Program-made: the position numbers and the translations under genes
The notes under the pieces: model-generated
The model's database searches: none
Told to the model about the DNA's origin: nothing
What the model saw: the letters and a program-made list of their open reading frames with translations, nothing else
Shown here: positions 15,405 through 23,371 of the stretch, one piece after another
Numbering within the stretch: the first letter of the stretch is position 1
Layout of the letters: each line of letters starts with the position of its first letter
NCBI GenBank assembly: GCA_944385435.1
Contig: CALWXG010000017.1
Coordinates: 1-42,502 of the forward strand
Origin: an uncultured Oscillospiraceae bacterium
GTDB lineage: Bacteria > Bacillota > Clostridia > Oscillospirales > Oscillospiraceae
Reading direction: 5' to 3'
DNA: 42,502 nucleotides

Positions 15405-16319
15405 TCAGCCGGCGGCTCCGGATTCCAGAGCCAGCGCGGCGGCCTCCCGCCCCGCCTGCGCTCCCTGGAGGCTCACCGTGTCCACCGTCCGGTGGATGTG
15501 ATGGCAGTTGCCGCACAAAAACACCCAGGAAGGCAGGGGATTCCCCAGCGGCCGCAGCAGCTCCCGCTCCGGGACCATGCCCAGGGCGGTGATCAGGGTA
15601 TCACAGGGCTGGAAGCGTTCCTCGCCGGTGTCCAGCTGCCGGAGGGTGACGCCCCGGACCCTGCCGGCGCCGTGGACCCGGCTCACCGTGGTGCGGGTGA
15701 GCAGGGGGATGCCGCACTCCACAATGCTCCGGCGGTAATTTCTCGGCAGGCCGCCGCAGCGCTCCCGCTGCTCCACCACTGCCGACACCTGACAGCCGGC
15801 GAGGGTGAGCTGCCGGGCCATCACCAGGCCCACGTCCCCGCTGCCCAGAATCACGGCGTCCCGGCCCAGGGTGAGGCCCTCCAGGTTCACCATCCGCTGG
15901 GCCTGGCCGGCGGTGAACACCCCCGCCGGGCGGGTACCGGGCAGGGCCAGTGCCCCGATGGGCACCTCCCGGCAGCCGGCGGCCAGCACCAGGGCGCGGA
16001 AGGACACCTCCTCCACCCCTGCCGGGCCGGAGAGCAGGGCCCGGCGCTCCGGGCTGACGGCAAGAACCGTGGTGTCCAGGCGAAGGCAGATGGGGGCGGC
16101 CTCCACCCGGGCGGCCCACCGGGCGGCGTACTGCGCCCCGGTGAGCTCCTGGCGGAAGATCACCTCGCCGAAGCCGGAGTGGAGGCACTGGGGCAGCACG
16201 CCCCCCAGGCGGGTATCCCGGTCGATCAGAAAGACCGTTCCCGCCCCCGCCTCCAGGGCGGAGAGGGCGGCCGCCATCCCCGCCGCCCCGGCTCCGATCA
16301 CCAGCACGTCACAGGTCAC
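15405..16319 (-). CDS. FAD/NAD(P)-dependent oxidoreductase (GlpB/sarcosine-oxidase-alpha-like)
   Basis: A 304-residue pyridine nucleotide-disulfide oxidoreductase fold. It has an N-terminal FAD-binding GAGAAGMAAALSA, a central second nucleotide site ILGSGDVGLVMARQL, and a late ALGMVPE segment. GTG at 16317-16319 is preferred: GGGAGG lies 8 nt upstream, whereas an earlier GTG is too close to it. It overlaps the end of the upstream GlpA-like gene by 11 bp. Pairs like this are usually labelled glycerol-3-phosphate dehydrogenase subunits, but here they sit among tungsten cofactor genes, so the substrate is open. Confidence 0.85.
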   Translation of the reverse strand: MTCDVLVIGAGAAGMAAALSALEAGAGTVFLIDRDTRLGGVLPQCLHSGFGEVIFRQELTGAQYAARWAARVEAAPICLRLDTTVLAVSPERRALLSGPAGVEEVSFRALVLAAGCREVPIGALALPGTRPAGVFTAGQAQRMVNLEGLTLGRDAVILGSGDVGLVMARQLTLAGCQVSAVVEQRERCGGLPRNYRRSIVECGIPLLTRTTVSRVHGAGRVRGVTLRQLDTGEERFQPCDTLITALGMVPERELLRPLGNPLPSWVFLCGNCHHIHRTVDTVSLQGAQAGREAAALALESGAAG

Positions 16320-17793
16320 GGCGCTCACCTCCCAGCAGCGGGCTGCCCGGCCCGTCCTGGGTCACCTCCCAGGGGGAGAGGCCCAGCTCCCGGGAGAGCA
16401 GCTCCAGCACCCGGTCCGCACACCAGCTGCCCTGGCACCGGCCCAGGCCCGTGCCCACCCGGCGCTTCACCCCGTCCAGAGTCACCGCCCCCCGGCGGAT
16501 GGCCTCTAAAATCTCCCCCTCGGTGACGTCCTCGCACCGGCAGACCACCCTTCCATAGGCGGGGTTGGCCTGTACCAGCGCCCGGCGCGCCGGAAGATCC
16601 AGGTCCCGGGGCCTGGGCGGCGGGGTGCGGCAGGGGTCAAACTCCGGATTGGGGGCGTCCTTGCCCAGATAGGCCGCAGCTTCCCCGGCCAGCATGGCCC
16701 CCAGGGCGTCGGCGCAGGTGAGCCCCGGGGTCTTGATTCCGATGAGGGACCAGAGCCCCGGGTGGGGGTGCTCGATGGCAAAGCTGTGGATGCCCCGCTC
16801 TTCCGGCACCCAGCCCTCCCCCTCCCTGCGGACATGGAAGGGATTGGGCCGCACCGCCCCGAAGGCCCGGATCACCTGGCTCAGGTCCAGGCCTGGGACC
16901 ACCCGGGCTGCCCTGCTGCGGAGAAAGTCCAGCCCCTGCGCCGTCACGGCCCGGTCAGACGCCTCCCCGCCGGGCTGCTCCGAGGGGCCCAGGAGCAGCT
17001 TGCCGTCGGTGGTGGGCACCAGGGTGAGGCCCTTGCCCTTCTGCTCCGGCTCCTGAAAAATCACATGGCGGACGAAGGGCCCCGCCGGCTGATCCAGCAC
17101 CAGATAGTCCGCCCGGTCGGGGATGACCCGCACGGCGGGGGACGTACACAGCTCCTGGACCCGGTGGGCGTTCAGCCCGCAGCAGTTGAGCACCGCCCCT
17201 GCCCGGAGGGTGTGGGGACCGGCGGTGACGATCCAGTTCGCCCCCTCCCGGGCCAGGGCGGTCACCGGGGCGTTGCGCCAGACCCGGCAGCCGTTGGCCT
17301 GCGCGTTCTCACAGGCGGCGAAACACAGCGCCCAGGGGTCGGTCACCCCGGTGCCGGGGGCCAGCAGGGCGCAGGAGATCCCCGGGGCCAGCCCGGGCTC
17401 CATCGCTTCGGCCTGGGCCCCGGTGAGGATCTCCAGATTTTCCACCCCATTGTCCCGCCCCTGCCGGTATTTGCGCCGGACCACCTGGTCCCCCCGGGGA
17501 CCATAGCTCACCAGCAGGGAGCCCCGGCGGACAAAGGGGACGCCCAGCTGAGCGCACAGAGCTTCAAAGGTCCGGTTGGCCTGTACGCACAGCCGGGCCT
17601 TCAAAGTGCCGGATTTGTTGTCGCAGCCGGTGTAGACAATGGCGCTGTTGCCCCGGGAGATGCCGGTGCACACGTCCTCCCGGGCCTCCACCAGGGCGCA
17701 GCGCAGCTTGTAAGACGTGAGATGCCGGGCGGCAAAGCAGCCCAGCAGCCCGCCGCCCAGCACCACCGCGTCGAAACGCTCCTCAGAAGACAT
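16309..17793 (-). CDS. GlpA-like FAD oxidoreductase with BFD-type [2Fe-2S] domain
   Basis: A 494-residue protein. Residues 1-370 form a DAO/GlpA-type flavoprotein (FDAVVLGGGLLGCFAARHL; ISRGNSAIVYTG). Residues about 415-480 are a bacterioferritin-associated-ferredoxin-like domain with CRCEDVTEGEI and GRCQGSWC, the four cysteines of a [2Fe-2S] site. Family members oxidise glycerol-3-phosphate or amino-group substrates. The start is ATG at 17791-17793, 11 bp inside the end of the MoeA fusion gene; only a weak ribosome-binding site is visible, consistent with coupling. With the next gene it forms a two-subunit dehydrogenase-like unit. Confidence 0.88.
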   Translation of the reverse strand: MSSEERFDAVVLGGGLLGCFAARHLTSYKLRCALVEAREDVCTGISRGNSAIVYTGCDNKSGTLKARLCVQANRTFEALCAQLGVPFVRRGSLLVSYGPRGDQVVRRKYRQGRDNGVENLEILTGAQAEAMEPGLAPGISCALLAPGTGVTDPWALCFAACENAQANGCRVWRNAPVTALAREGANWIVTAGPHTLRAGAVLNCCGLNAHRVQELCTSPAVRVIPDRADYLVLDQPAGPFVRHVIFQEPEQKGKGLTLVPTTDGKLLLGPSEQPGGEASDRAVTAQGLDFLRSRAARVVPGLDLSQVIRAFGAVRPNPFHVRREGEGWVPEERGIHSFAIEHPHPGLWSLIGIKTPGLTCADALGAMLAGEAAAYLGKDAPNPEFDPCRTPPPRPRDLDLPARRALVQANPAYGRVVCRCEDVTEGEILEAIRRGAVTLDGVKRRVGTGLGRCQGSWCADRVLELLSRELGLSPWEVTQDGPGSPLLGGERRDL

Positions 17794-19690
17794 GGCGCAC
17801 CCGGCCCGGCTGATCCAGGGTGTAGCCGCCCAGCTGTTCCAGCCGGGCCCGGAATTCCGGTCCGGCCAGGATGTCCAGCACCCGGCGGATCATGGGGGTG
17901 TCCCAGGCGTAGTCGGGGATGATCAGGTCATACTGCTCCACGCACACCGGCAGGAAGTCCAGACCGTAGATCTGCGCTGCAGAGTAGATCCCCATGCCCG
18001 CGTCGGCGGTGCCGCCGGCGATCTGGGCGGCCACGGCGGTGTGGGTGAACTCCTCCCGGTCATAGCCGTAGACCTGGGCGGGATCCACCCCCTCCTTCCG
18101 GCACAGGTAGTCGGCCAGGATGCGGGTGCCGGAGCCCTTCTGGCGGTTGACGTAACGCAGCCCGGGCCGGGCGATGTCCCCGAAGCCGGACAGGTGCAGG
18201 GGATTGCCGGGGGCCACCATCAGGCCCTGGGTCCGGCCCACGCACTCCACCTGGTACACGCCCCCCTGGGGGAACTGCTTTTCCAGGAAGGCGGTATTGT
18301 AGGTGCCGTCGGCCTCGTTGAGCAGGTGGCAGCCGGCCATGTGGGTCTCCCGCCGGCGGATGGCCATGAGGCCCCCCATGGAGCCCACGTGGGAGGAGCT
18401 CATACAGGCGCTGGGGTCCGCCAGATGGAGCAGGTCGGCCAGCTCGTCCAGCAGGGGGTCGTGGCTGCCGATGGCCACCAGGGTGTGCTCCAGATCCCGG
18501 GCGGGGCGCAGCAGACGGACGCGGACGGAAGTCCCCGCCTCCAGCCCCTCGCTGCCCTGGGGGATCTCCAGAATGCCGTCGGCCTTCAGGAAGGAGGACA
18601 CCACCCCGCTGCCCCGGGCCAGGGGGGCGGCCACCAGCCTCCCGTCTACCTGGCCCAGGCGCACCCGGACGAACTCCCGGTACTTCAGGCTGGACACCAC
18701 CCGGCGGCTGAGCACCGCCTGGGCGGTCTCGGCGGGCTGGGGCGCCCGGCACAGCCACAGATCCACCAGGGGCCGCAGCAGCTGTTCGATGACGATGATG
18801 CCGGACACCGGGTAGCCGGGCACGCCCAGGATGGGCTTGGCCCTCAGATGGCCCAGGATGGCGGGCTTGCCCGGCTGGATGGCCAGGCCGTGGCAGAAGA
18901 CCTCCCCCACCTGGCCGATGACGGCGGCGGCGTAGTCCTCCCGCCCGGCGGAGGAGCCGGCGTTGAGCAGCACCATGTCGCACTCCTTCAGGGCGCCCGA
19001 CAGGGCGTCGCGCAGTGCCTCCTCCCGGTCCGGGACGATGGGATAGGTCCTGGGCTGCGCCCCCCACTGCTCCACCATGGCGGAGAAGATGGAGGAGTTG
19101 AACTCCATCACATCCCCCGGCTTCGGGTCGGCGGAGGGGGGCACCACCTCGTCCCCGGTGGGGATGATGCCGATGACCGGCCGGGCCAACACCTCCGCCT
19201 CCAGCACGCCGGCGGCCAGCATGGCCCCGATGGCGGCGGGGGAGATGGCCGTGTGGCCGGGCAGGAGCATCTCCCCGGCGCAGATATCCTCTCCGATCTG
19301 ACGCACGTGCTGCCAGGGGGCGGCGGCCTGGCGGATCACCGCCTGCCCTTCGGTGAAGACCACCTCCTCCACCATGATCACCGCGTCCCGCCCGTCGGGC
19401 AGGGGGTCGCCGGTGTCCACCACGGTGTACTGTTCCGGGGTCAGGGAGACGGGGGTGGTGTCGCTGGCGCCGAAGGTGTCCCCGGCGGAGACGGCGATGC
19501 CGTCCATGGCGCAGGCGGGGTAGTGGGGCGTGCAGATGCGGGCGTACACCGCCCGGGCGGTGATCCGGCCCGCGGCGGCCTGGACCGGGATGGTCTCCGT
19601 CCGGGGGGTGAAGCCCTGCTCTTGGAGCAGGGCCAGATACTGGCTTCTGGCCTCGTCCAGAGGCCGGTTGTTGAGATATTGAAATGCCAT
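17783..19690 (-). CDS. MoeA fused to periplasmic-binding-like domain
   Basis: A 635-residue fusion. Residues 1-400 are MoeA (molybdopterin molybdotransferase): CAMDGIAVSAGDTF, PTGDEVVPP, GSSAGREDY and GVPGYPVSG. Residues about 410-635 are a type II periplasmic-binding-like (PBP_like, PF12727-type) domain without signal peptide, containing SHDPLLDELADLL, SSHVGSMGGLMAIRRRE and GSGTRILAD. MoeA inserts the metal into adenylated pterin, and the extra domain may bind the oxyanion or a regulator. The fusion is known in archaea and clostridia. ATG at 19688-19690 has GGAGG 8 nt upstream. It lies 28 nt after the second moeA, in the same transcript. Confidence 0.9.
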   Translation of the reverse strand: MAFQYLNNRPLDEARSQYLALLQEQGFTPRTETIPVQAAAGRITARAVYARICTPHYPACAMDGIAVSAGDTFGASDTTPVSLTPEQYTVVDTGDPLPDGRDAVIMVEEVVFTEGQAVIRQAAAPWQHVRQIGEDICAGEMLLPGHTAISPAAIGAMLAAGVLEAEVLARPVIGIIPTGDEVVPPSADPKPGDVMEFNSSIFSAMVEQWGAQPRTYPIVPDREEALRDALSGALKECDMVLLNAGSSAGREDYAAAVIGQVGEVFCHGLAIQPGKPAILGHLRAKPILGVPGYPVSGIIVIEQLLRPLVDLWLCRAPQPAETAQAVLSRRVVSSLKYREFVRVRLGQVDGRLVAAPLARGSGVVSSFLKADGILEIPQGSEGLEAGTSVRVRLLRPARDLEHTLVAIGSHDPLLDELADLLHLADPSACMSSSHVGSMGGLMAIRRRETHMAGCHLLNEADGTYNTAFLEKQFPQGGVYQVECVGRTQGLMVAPGNPLHLSGFGDIARPGLRYVNRQKGSGTRILADYLCRKEGVDPAQVYGYDREEFTHTAVAAQIAGGTADAGMGIYSAAQIYGLDFLPVCVEQYDLIIPDYAWDTPMIRRVLDILAGPEFRARLEQLGGYTLDQPGRVRHVF

Positions 19691-19718
19691 ACAGGATCCC
19701 TCCAAGCCCTCGCGGCGG

Positions 19719-20945
19719 TCAGTCCGCGAGGAAGATATGGACCAGGACCTGGGCTCCGGCGGGGAAGCCCTCACAGTCCCGGGGAATGCAGAAGTAGCCG
19801 TCCGCCCCGGCCAGGGCGGTGATGAGCCCGGACTTGCCCCGGATGGGCAGGGCCTCCAGCCCCTGGGGCCCCTCCCGGAGGAGGGCGCCGTTGTACTGGG
19901 CCCGGCCGTGGTTGGCGGACACCCCCTCGGTGAGCCGGGCGGTCACCTGCCGCCGGCGCAGTTCCCGGCCCTCCAGCCGGGCCAGAAGGGCCCGGACAAA
20001 GAGGTGGGTGACGAACAGGGCGGCCACCGGATGCCCCGGCAGGCCCACCATGGCCTTGCCCGCCGGTGTCCGGCCCAGCAGGGTGGGCTTGCCCGGCTTC
20101 ATGGCGATGCCGTGGAAGAGAACTTCCCCCAGGGCGGACATCACCCGGTAGGCCGCGTCCTTCTCCCCCACCGAGCTGCCTCCGGACAGGATCACGGCGT
20201 CCTGCTCTGCCAGGGCCTGTTCCACCGTCTGCCGCAGCCGCGCCTCCCGGTCCGGGACAATGCCGTAAAATTGGGGCAGGGCCCCCGCCTGCTCCAGCAG
20301 GGCGCACACCAGCGGCCCGTTCACGTCCCGGACCTGGCCGGCGGCGGGGGGATGGTCCGGCGCCACCAGCTCGTCCCCGGTGGACAGCACCCCCACCCGG
20401 AGCCGGGGCAGCACCGGCACATCCGTCACCCCCAGGGCGGCCAGGGCGCCGATGTCCTGGGGCTCCAGCCGGCGGCCGGCGGGGAGCACCCGGTCCCCGG
20501 GCTTGACATCGTCCCCCCGGAAAATCATGTTGTGGCCCGGGGCCACGCTTTTCAGGACGCCGATGGTGCCGTCGCCGTAGTCCTCACACAGCTCCAGCAT
20601 CTGCACCGCGTCCGCGCCGGCGGGCACCTCCCCGCCTGTGGGGACGGCGGCGCACTGGCCCGGGGCCAGGGTCAGCCCCGCCCCCTCCCCCATCCGGACC
20701 TCGCCGGCCAGGATGAGCTGGGCGGGCAGGGCGTCGGAGCAGCCGAAGGTGTCCGCGGCCCGGACGGCGTAGCCGTCCACCGCGGAGCGGTGAAAGTCCG
20801 GGACCCAGGCGTCCGCAGTTACGTCCCGGGCCAGCACCCGGCCCAGGGCGGCGCTGAGGGGAACGGCCTGCGGGGGCCGGTTCAGAGGGACGAAGGCGGA
20901 ATGGATGATCTCCAGGGCCTCGTCCGGGGTTTTGACTGTGAGCAT
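19719..20945 (-). CDS. moeA: MoeA, molybdopterin molybdotransferase
   Basis: A 408-residue standalone MoeA. Motifs are RSAVDGYAVRAADTFG, PTGGEVPAGADAV, STGDELV, SGGSSVGEKD and GLPGHPVAALF, with the C-terminal domain IV complete. It catalyses metal insertion into adenylated molybdopterin, the product of the MogA domain. ATG at 20943-20945 has AGGAGGG 7 nt upstream. Having two MoeA proteins next to each other suggests one for tungsten and one for molybdenum, as proposed for other organisms with paired MoeA; which is which cannot be read from the sequence. Confidence 0.93.
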   Translation of the reverse strand: MLTVKTPDEALEIIHSAFVPLNRPPQAVPLSAALGRVLARDVTADAWVPDFHRSAVDGYAVRAADTFGCSDALPAQLILAGEVRMGEGAGLTLAPGQCAAVPTGGEVPAGADAVQMLELCEDYGDGTIGVLKSVAPGHNMIFRGDDVKPGDRVLPAGRRLEPQDIGALAALGVTDVPVLPRLRVGVLSTGDELVAPDHPPAAGQVRDVNGPLVCALLEQAGALPQFYGIVPDREARLRQTVEQALAEQDAVILSGGSSVGEKDAAYRVMSALGEVLFHGIAMKPGKPTLLGRTPAGKAMVGLPGHPVAALFVTHLFVRALLARLEGRELRRRQVTARLTEGVSANHGRAQYNGALLREGPQGLEALPIRGKSGLITALAGADGYFCIPRDCEGFPAGAQVLVHIFLAD

Positions 20946-21004
20946 GAAATTTCCCTCCTGATACAGGACTGAGCATAGGGTGGGCCAAATCCCCCCCCCG
21001 GGGC

Positions 21005-21033
21005 TTGCCGCCCCCGGGGGAATCGGGTAAAAT
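21005..21033 (+). promoter_or_regulatory. Promoter of the ThiF/MoeB-like gene
   Basis: TTGCCG (21005-21010) and TAAAAT (21028-21033) are 17 nt apart. The spacer is a CCCCCGGGGG palindrome. A run of nine C at 20991-20999 lies just upstream, inside the short divergent region shared with moeA. Confidence 0.65.
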
Positions 21034-21066
21034 GAGAGCAAACCAAGCAAGAAAGGTGGAACTGCC

Positions 21067-21741
21067 ATGCAGGAGCGCTATATCCGCAATCTTGGCCCCC
21101 TCACCGAGGAGGAGTGCCTGCACCTGCGGGAGAGTCGAGTGTTTCTGGCCGGCTGCGGCGGGCTGGGGGGCTATCTCCTGGAGCACCTGCTCCGGGCGGG
21201 GGTGGGTGCGGTGACGGTGTGCGACGGGGATGTGTTTGCCCCCAGCAATCTGAACCGCCAGCTTCTGGCGGATGAGACCAGCCTGGGCCGGTCCAAGGCG
21301 GAGGCGGCCCGGGCCCGGGCCGCCCTGGTCAACCCGGAGGTCGCCGTGGAGGCCCTTCCCGTCTATCTCACCGAAGACAACGCCGGCCGGCTCATCGCCG
21401 GCCACCACCTGGTTCTGGACGCCCTGGACAGCCCGGCGGCCCGGCGCATCCTGGCCGGGGCCTGCCGTGAGGCGGGCATCCCCCTGGTCCACGGGGCCAT
21501 CCAGGGATGGTATGCCCAGGCGGCGGTGATGCTGCCGGACAGCGGCATGATGGAGCGGCTCTACCCGGCGGACACTCCGGGCCAGGCTGATCCGGGGAGC
21601 CTCTCCCCCACCGCCGGGCTGTGTGCAGCAGTCCAGGCGACGGAGGCCATCAAGCTGCTGTGCGGCCGGGCCAGTTCCCTGACCGGACAGCTGCTTTGGA
21701 TGGATCTGCTGGAACAGGAGTATCAGCTGCTCCCGTTCTGA
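21067..21741 (+). CDS. ThiF/MoeB/HesA-family adenylyltransferase
   Basis: A 224-residue E1-like enzyme. It has the nucleotide motif GCGGLGGYLLEHLLRAGVG, the DGDVFAPSNLNRQLL segment with catalytic Arg and Asn-Arg-Gln, and DALDSPAARR. It would adenylate the Gly-Gly tail of the MoaD-like protein at 13026. The ATG is at 21067 with AAGGTGG 8 nt upstream. The zinc-binding CxxC pairs of MoeB are absent, as in the shorter HesA-type proteins. It is transcribed divergently from moeA with 121 bp between the starts. Confidence 0.9.
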   Translation: MQERYIRNLGPLTEEECLHLRESRVFLAGCGGLGGYLLEHLLRAGVGAVTVCDGDVFAPSNLNRQLLADETSLGRSKAEAARARAALVNPEVAVEALPVYLTEDNAGRLIAGHHLVLDALDSPAARRILAGACREAGIPLVHGAIQGWYAQAAVMLPDSGMMERLYPADTPGQADPGSLSPTAGLCAAVQATEAIKLLCGRASSLTGQLLWMDLLEQEYQLLPF

Positions 21742-21777
21742 GCGGCGGGGCCGGTGAGCTGGAAAGAGTTCAGGACA

Positions 21778-21808
21778 ATTTCAATTCGCGCCCCGCGTGG
21801 GGGGTGAC
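21778..21808 (-). CRISPR. Solitary type I-C-like CRISPR repeat
   Basis: On the minus strand the 31-nt unit begins GTCACCCCCCACGCGG and ends GCGAATTGAAAT. It follows the type I-C pattern GTCGC-x-CCCC-ACGYG-GGGG-x-GATTGAAAT, with a short palindromic core and the ATTGAAAT end. Only one copy is present; no second copy is seen at spacer distance on either side. Immediately before it, in the repeat's own direction (21809-21870), is an AT-rich, leader-like stretch. No cas gene is in the window. The remaining 21871-22083 holds no gene I recognise. Confidence 0.6.
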
Positions 21809-22083
21809 AGCAAATTCATATAAAATTTGTTCAGCAAGCCCTACTTAAACTATAGTTGAATCTGCCCGCGCCTGTATTATGCTATTGTGGTTTGGCTCTT
21901 GTTGCAAGTGAAATACAATCTGACTTCTGGCTTCTTTCGTTTCAGCTCGGTCATGTACCGCCAACGTCTGGTTCCGCAGCTGTTTTGCCTCCCGGGCCGG
22001 TTCTGTCCGCGATAGGAGTATGCCCGGAAATGGATTAAATTGGCGGCTGGAAGCAAGAGACCCAACCAACAATTCTGGTCAGA

Positions 22084-22413
22084 TCAGTCTGCGGGCGGTT
22101 GGTTCTCCTGCTGTGCGGCCTGTGCTTCCGGATCGTGAATGGACCGCCAGAGCAGGACATGTTCCGCCACCATCGTGGGGTATTGGGGGTATATGCGGCG
22201 GCACAGCTTCTGATAGAGAGCCCGGAATCGGTCATCCGCTCCGAAATCCATCAACCCGTCCAGAATGGCTTCAATCTCCCGGGGGCTGCGGATGCTTCCG
22301 GCGAGAACCGCCTCCACCTGAGCGGTATACAGTTCCAGCGCGGCATCATGTAGCCGGCGGAGGGCCTCGCCGATCTGGTGCACCTGCGGCGGAAGGGGTT
22401 CTTCGAGTGCCAT
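22084..22413 (-). CDS. Hypothetical protein, 109 residues
   Basis: A small, mostly alpha-helical, acidic protein (begins MALEEPLPPQVHQIGEALRR; ends with a Gln/Ala-rich tail). No family recognised, no signal peptide or membrane helix. ATG at 22411-22413 has AGGAGG 9 nt upstream, and a promoter with 17-nt spacing lies at 22504-22532, so it is very likely a real gene. It is divergent from the two-component system and could be its target or simply a neighbour. Confidence 0.8.
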   Translation of the reverse strand: MALEEPLPPQVHQIGEALRRLHDAALELYTAQVEAVLAGSIRSPREIEAILDGLMDFGADDRFRALYQKLCRRIYPQYPTMVAEHVLLWRSIHDPEAQAAQQENQPPAD

Positions 22414-22503
22414 GGCATAACACCTCCTGGTTGATTCCACTGGACCCTGCTCCGGTTGGCCGGGCAGCAGGGTCACAATCAGTGGGCATAAGCGGACAGG
22501 ATC

Positions 22504-22532
22504 ATTCTATCAGAAGCTGCAGCAAGAAGCAA
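22504..22532 (-). promoter_or_regulatory. Promoter of the 109-residue protein gene
   Basis: Read leftward, TTGCTT (22527-22532) and TAGAAT (22504-22509) are 17 nt apart, about 90 nt before the start codon. It is back to back with the response-regulator promoter. Confidence 0.6.
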
Positions 22533-22582
22533 CGGCCTGCACCTGTCTGCGGTCCGGAATGGGGCAGAGGCGGCAAATTCCG

Positions 22583-22611
22583 TTGACAACCGGGGTGGCG
22601 CTCTCTATAAT
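22583..22611 (+). promoter_or_regulatory. Consensus sigma-70 promoter of the two-component operon
   Basis: Perfect TTGACA (22583-22588) and TATAAT (22606-22611) with 17-nt spacing. The leader is about 65 nt. Confidence 0.9.
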
Positions 22612-22681
22612 GAAAATGGTTTACAATAATGCAAGGGATGAGTTTCGGATCATCCGGGAGAAAACGGAGGGACAGCCGGTC

Positions 22682-23371
22682 ATGAATGCGGAGGTTCTGG
22701 TGGTGGACGACGAGGCGGCCATCGCTGAGCTGGTGGAGGTCTATCTGAACAACGAGGGATTTACGGTACACAGGGCCTACGATGCCGCCGGGGCGCTGGA
22801 CTGCGTGGCCCGGGAGCGGCTGGATCTGGCGATCCTGGACGTGATGCTGCCGGATATGGATGGGTTTACGCTGTGCCGGAAGATCCGGGAGGACCACCTG
22901 TTTCCCATCCTCATGCTCACCGCCCGGGTGGAGGATGTGGACAAGATCACGGGCTTGACCCTGGGAGCGGATGACTACATCACCAAACCCTTCAACCCCC
23001 TGGAGCTGGTGGCCCGGGTGAAGACGCAGCTGCGCCGCGCCACCCGGTACAACTGCCCTGTCCCGGCGGAGCCCCAAAGCTTCGATGTTCGGGGGCTGCA
23101 GATTTCCAGGGCCAGCCACAAATGCTTCCTGTATGGAGAGGAGCTGGCCCTGACGCCTTTGGAGTTCTCCATCCTGTGGTATCTGTGTCAGCGAAGGGGG
23201 CAGGTGGTGCCCAGCGAGGAGCTGTTCGAGGCGGTGTGGGGAGAGCGGTGCCTGGACGGCGGGAACACCGTCATGACCCACATCGCCCGGCTGCGGGAGA
23301 AGATGCACGAACCCAGCCGGAAGCCAAAATTCATCAGGACAGTGTGGGGAGTGGGATATGTCATTGAATAA
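22682..23371 (+). CDS. OmpR/VanR-like response regulator
   Basis: A 229-residue protein. The receiver domain (1-120) has VVDDEAAIAEL, the phosphoacceptor Asp in LAILDVMLPDMDG, and TKPFNPLELVARV with the conserved Lys. The C-terminal domain (about 140-229) is the OmpR winged helix, ending LREKMHEPSRKPKFIRTVWG. Closest in flavour to VanR-type regulators of clostridia. ATG at 22682 has GGAGGG 10 nt upstream. The longer in-frame extension back to 22559 overlaps the promoter and is rejected. It overlaps the kinase gene by 14 bp. No van resistance genes are nearby, so the regulon is unknown. Confidence 0.93.
   Translation: MNAEVLVVDDEAAIAELVEVYLNNEGFTVHRAYDAAGALDCVARERLDLAILDVMLPDMDGFTLCRKIREDHLFPILMLTARVEDVDKITGLTLGADDYITKPFNPLELVARVKTQLRRATRYNCPVPAEPQSFDVRGLQISRASHKCFLYGEELALTPLEFSILWYLCQRRGQVVPSEELFEAVWGERCLDGGNTVMTHIARLREKMHEPSRKPKFIRTVWGVGYVIE

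Noticed and set aside
20991-21025. C9 run and CCCCGGGG palindromes between moeA and the ThiF-like gene as a phase-variable promoter
   Set aside because: The run is outside the promoter elements I can see, and homopolymer runs of this type are also common sequencing artefacts; no second line of evidence.
21877-22065. Minus-strand 62-codon frame between the CRISPR-like repeat and the 109-residue gene
   Set aside because: No ribosome-binding site, no recognised family, and low-complexity basic composition; not supported as a gene.
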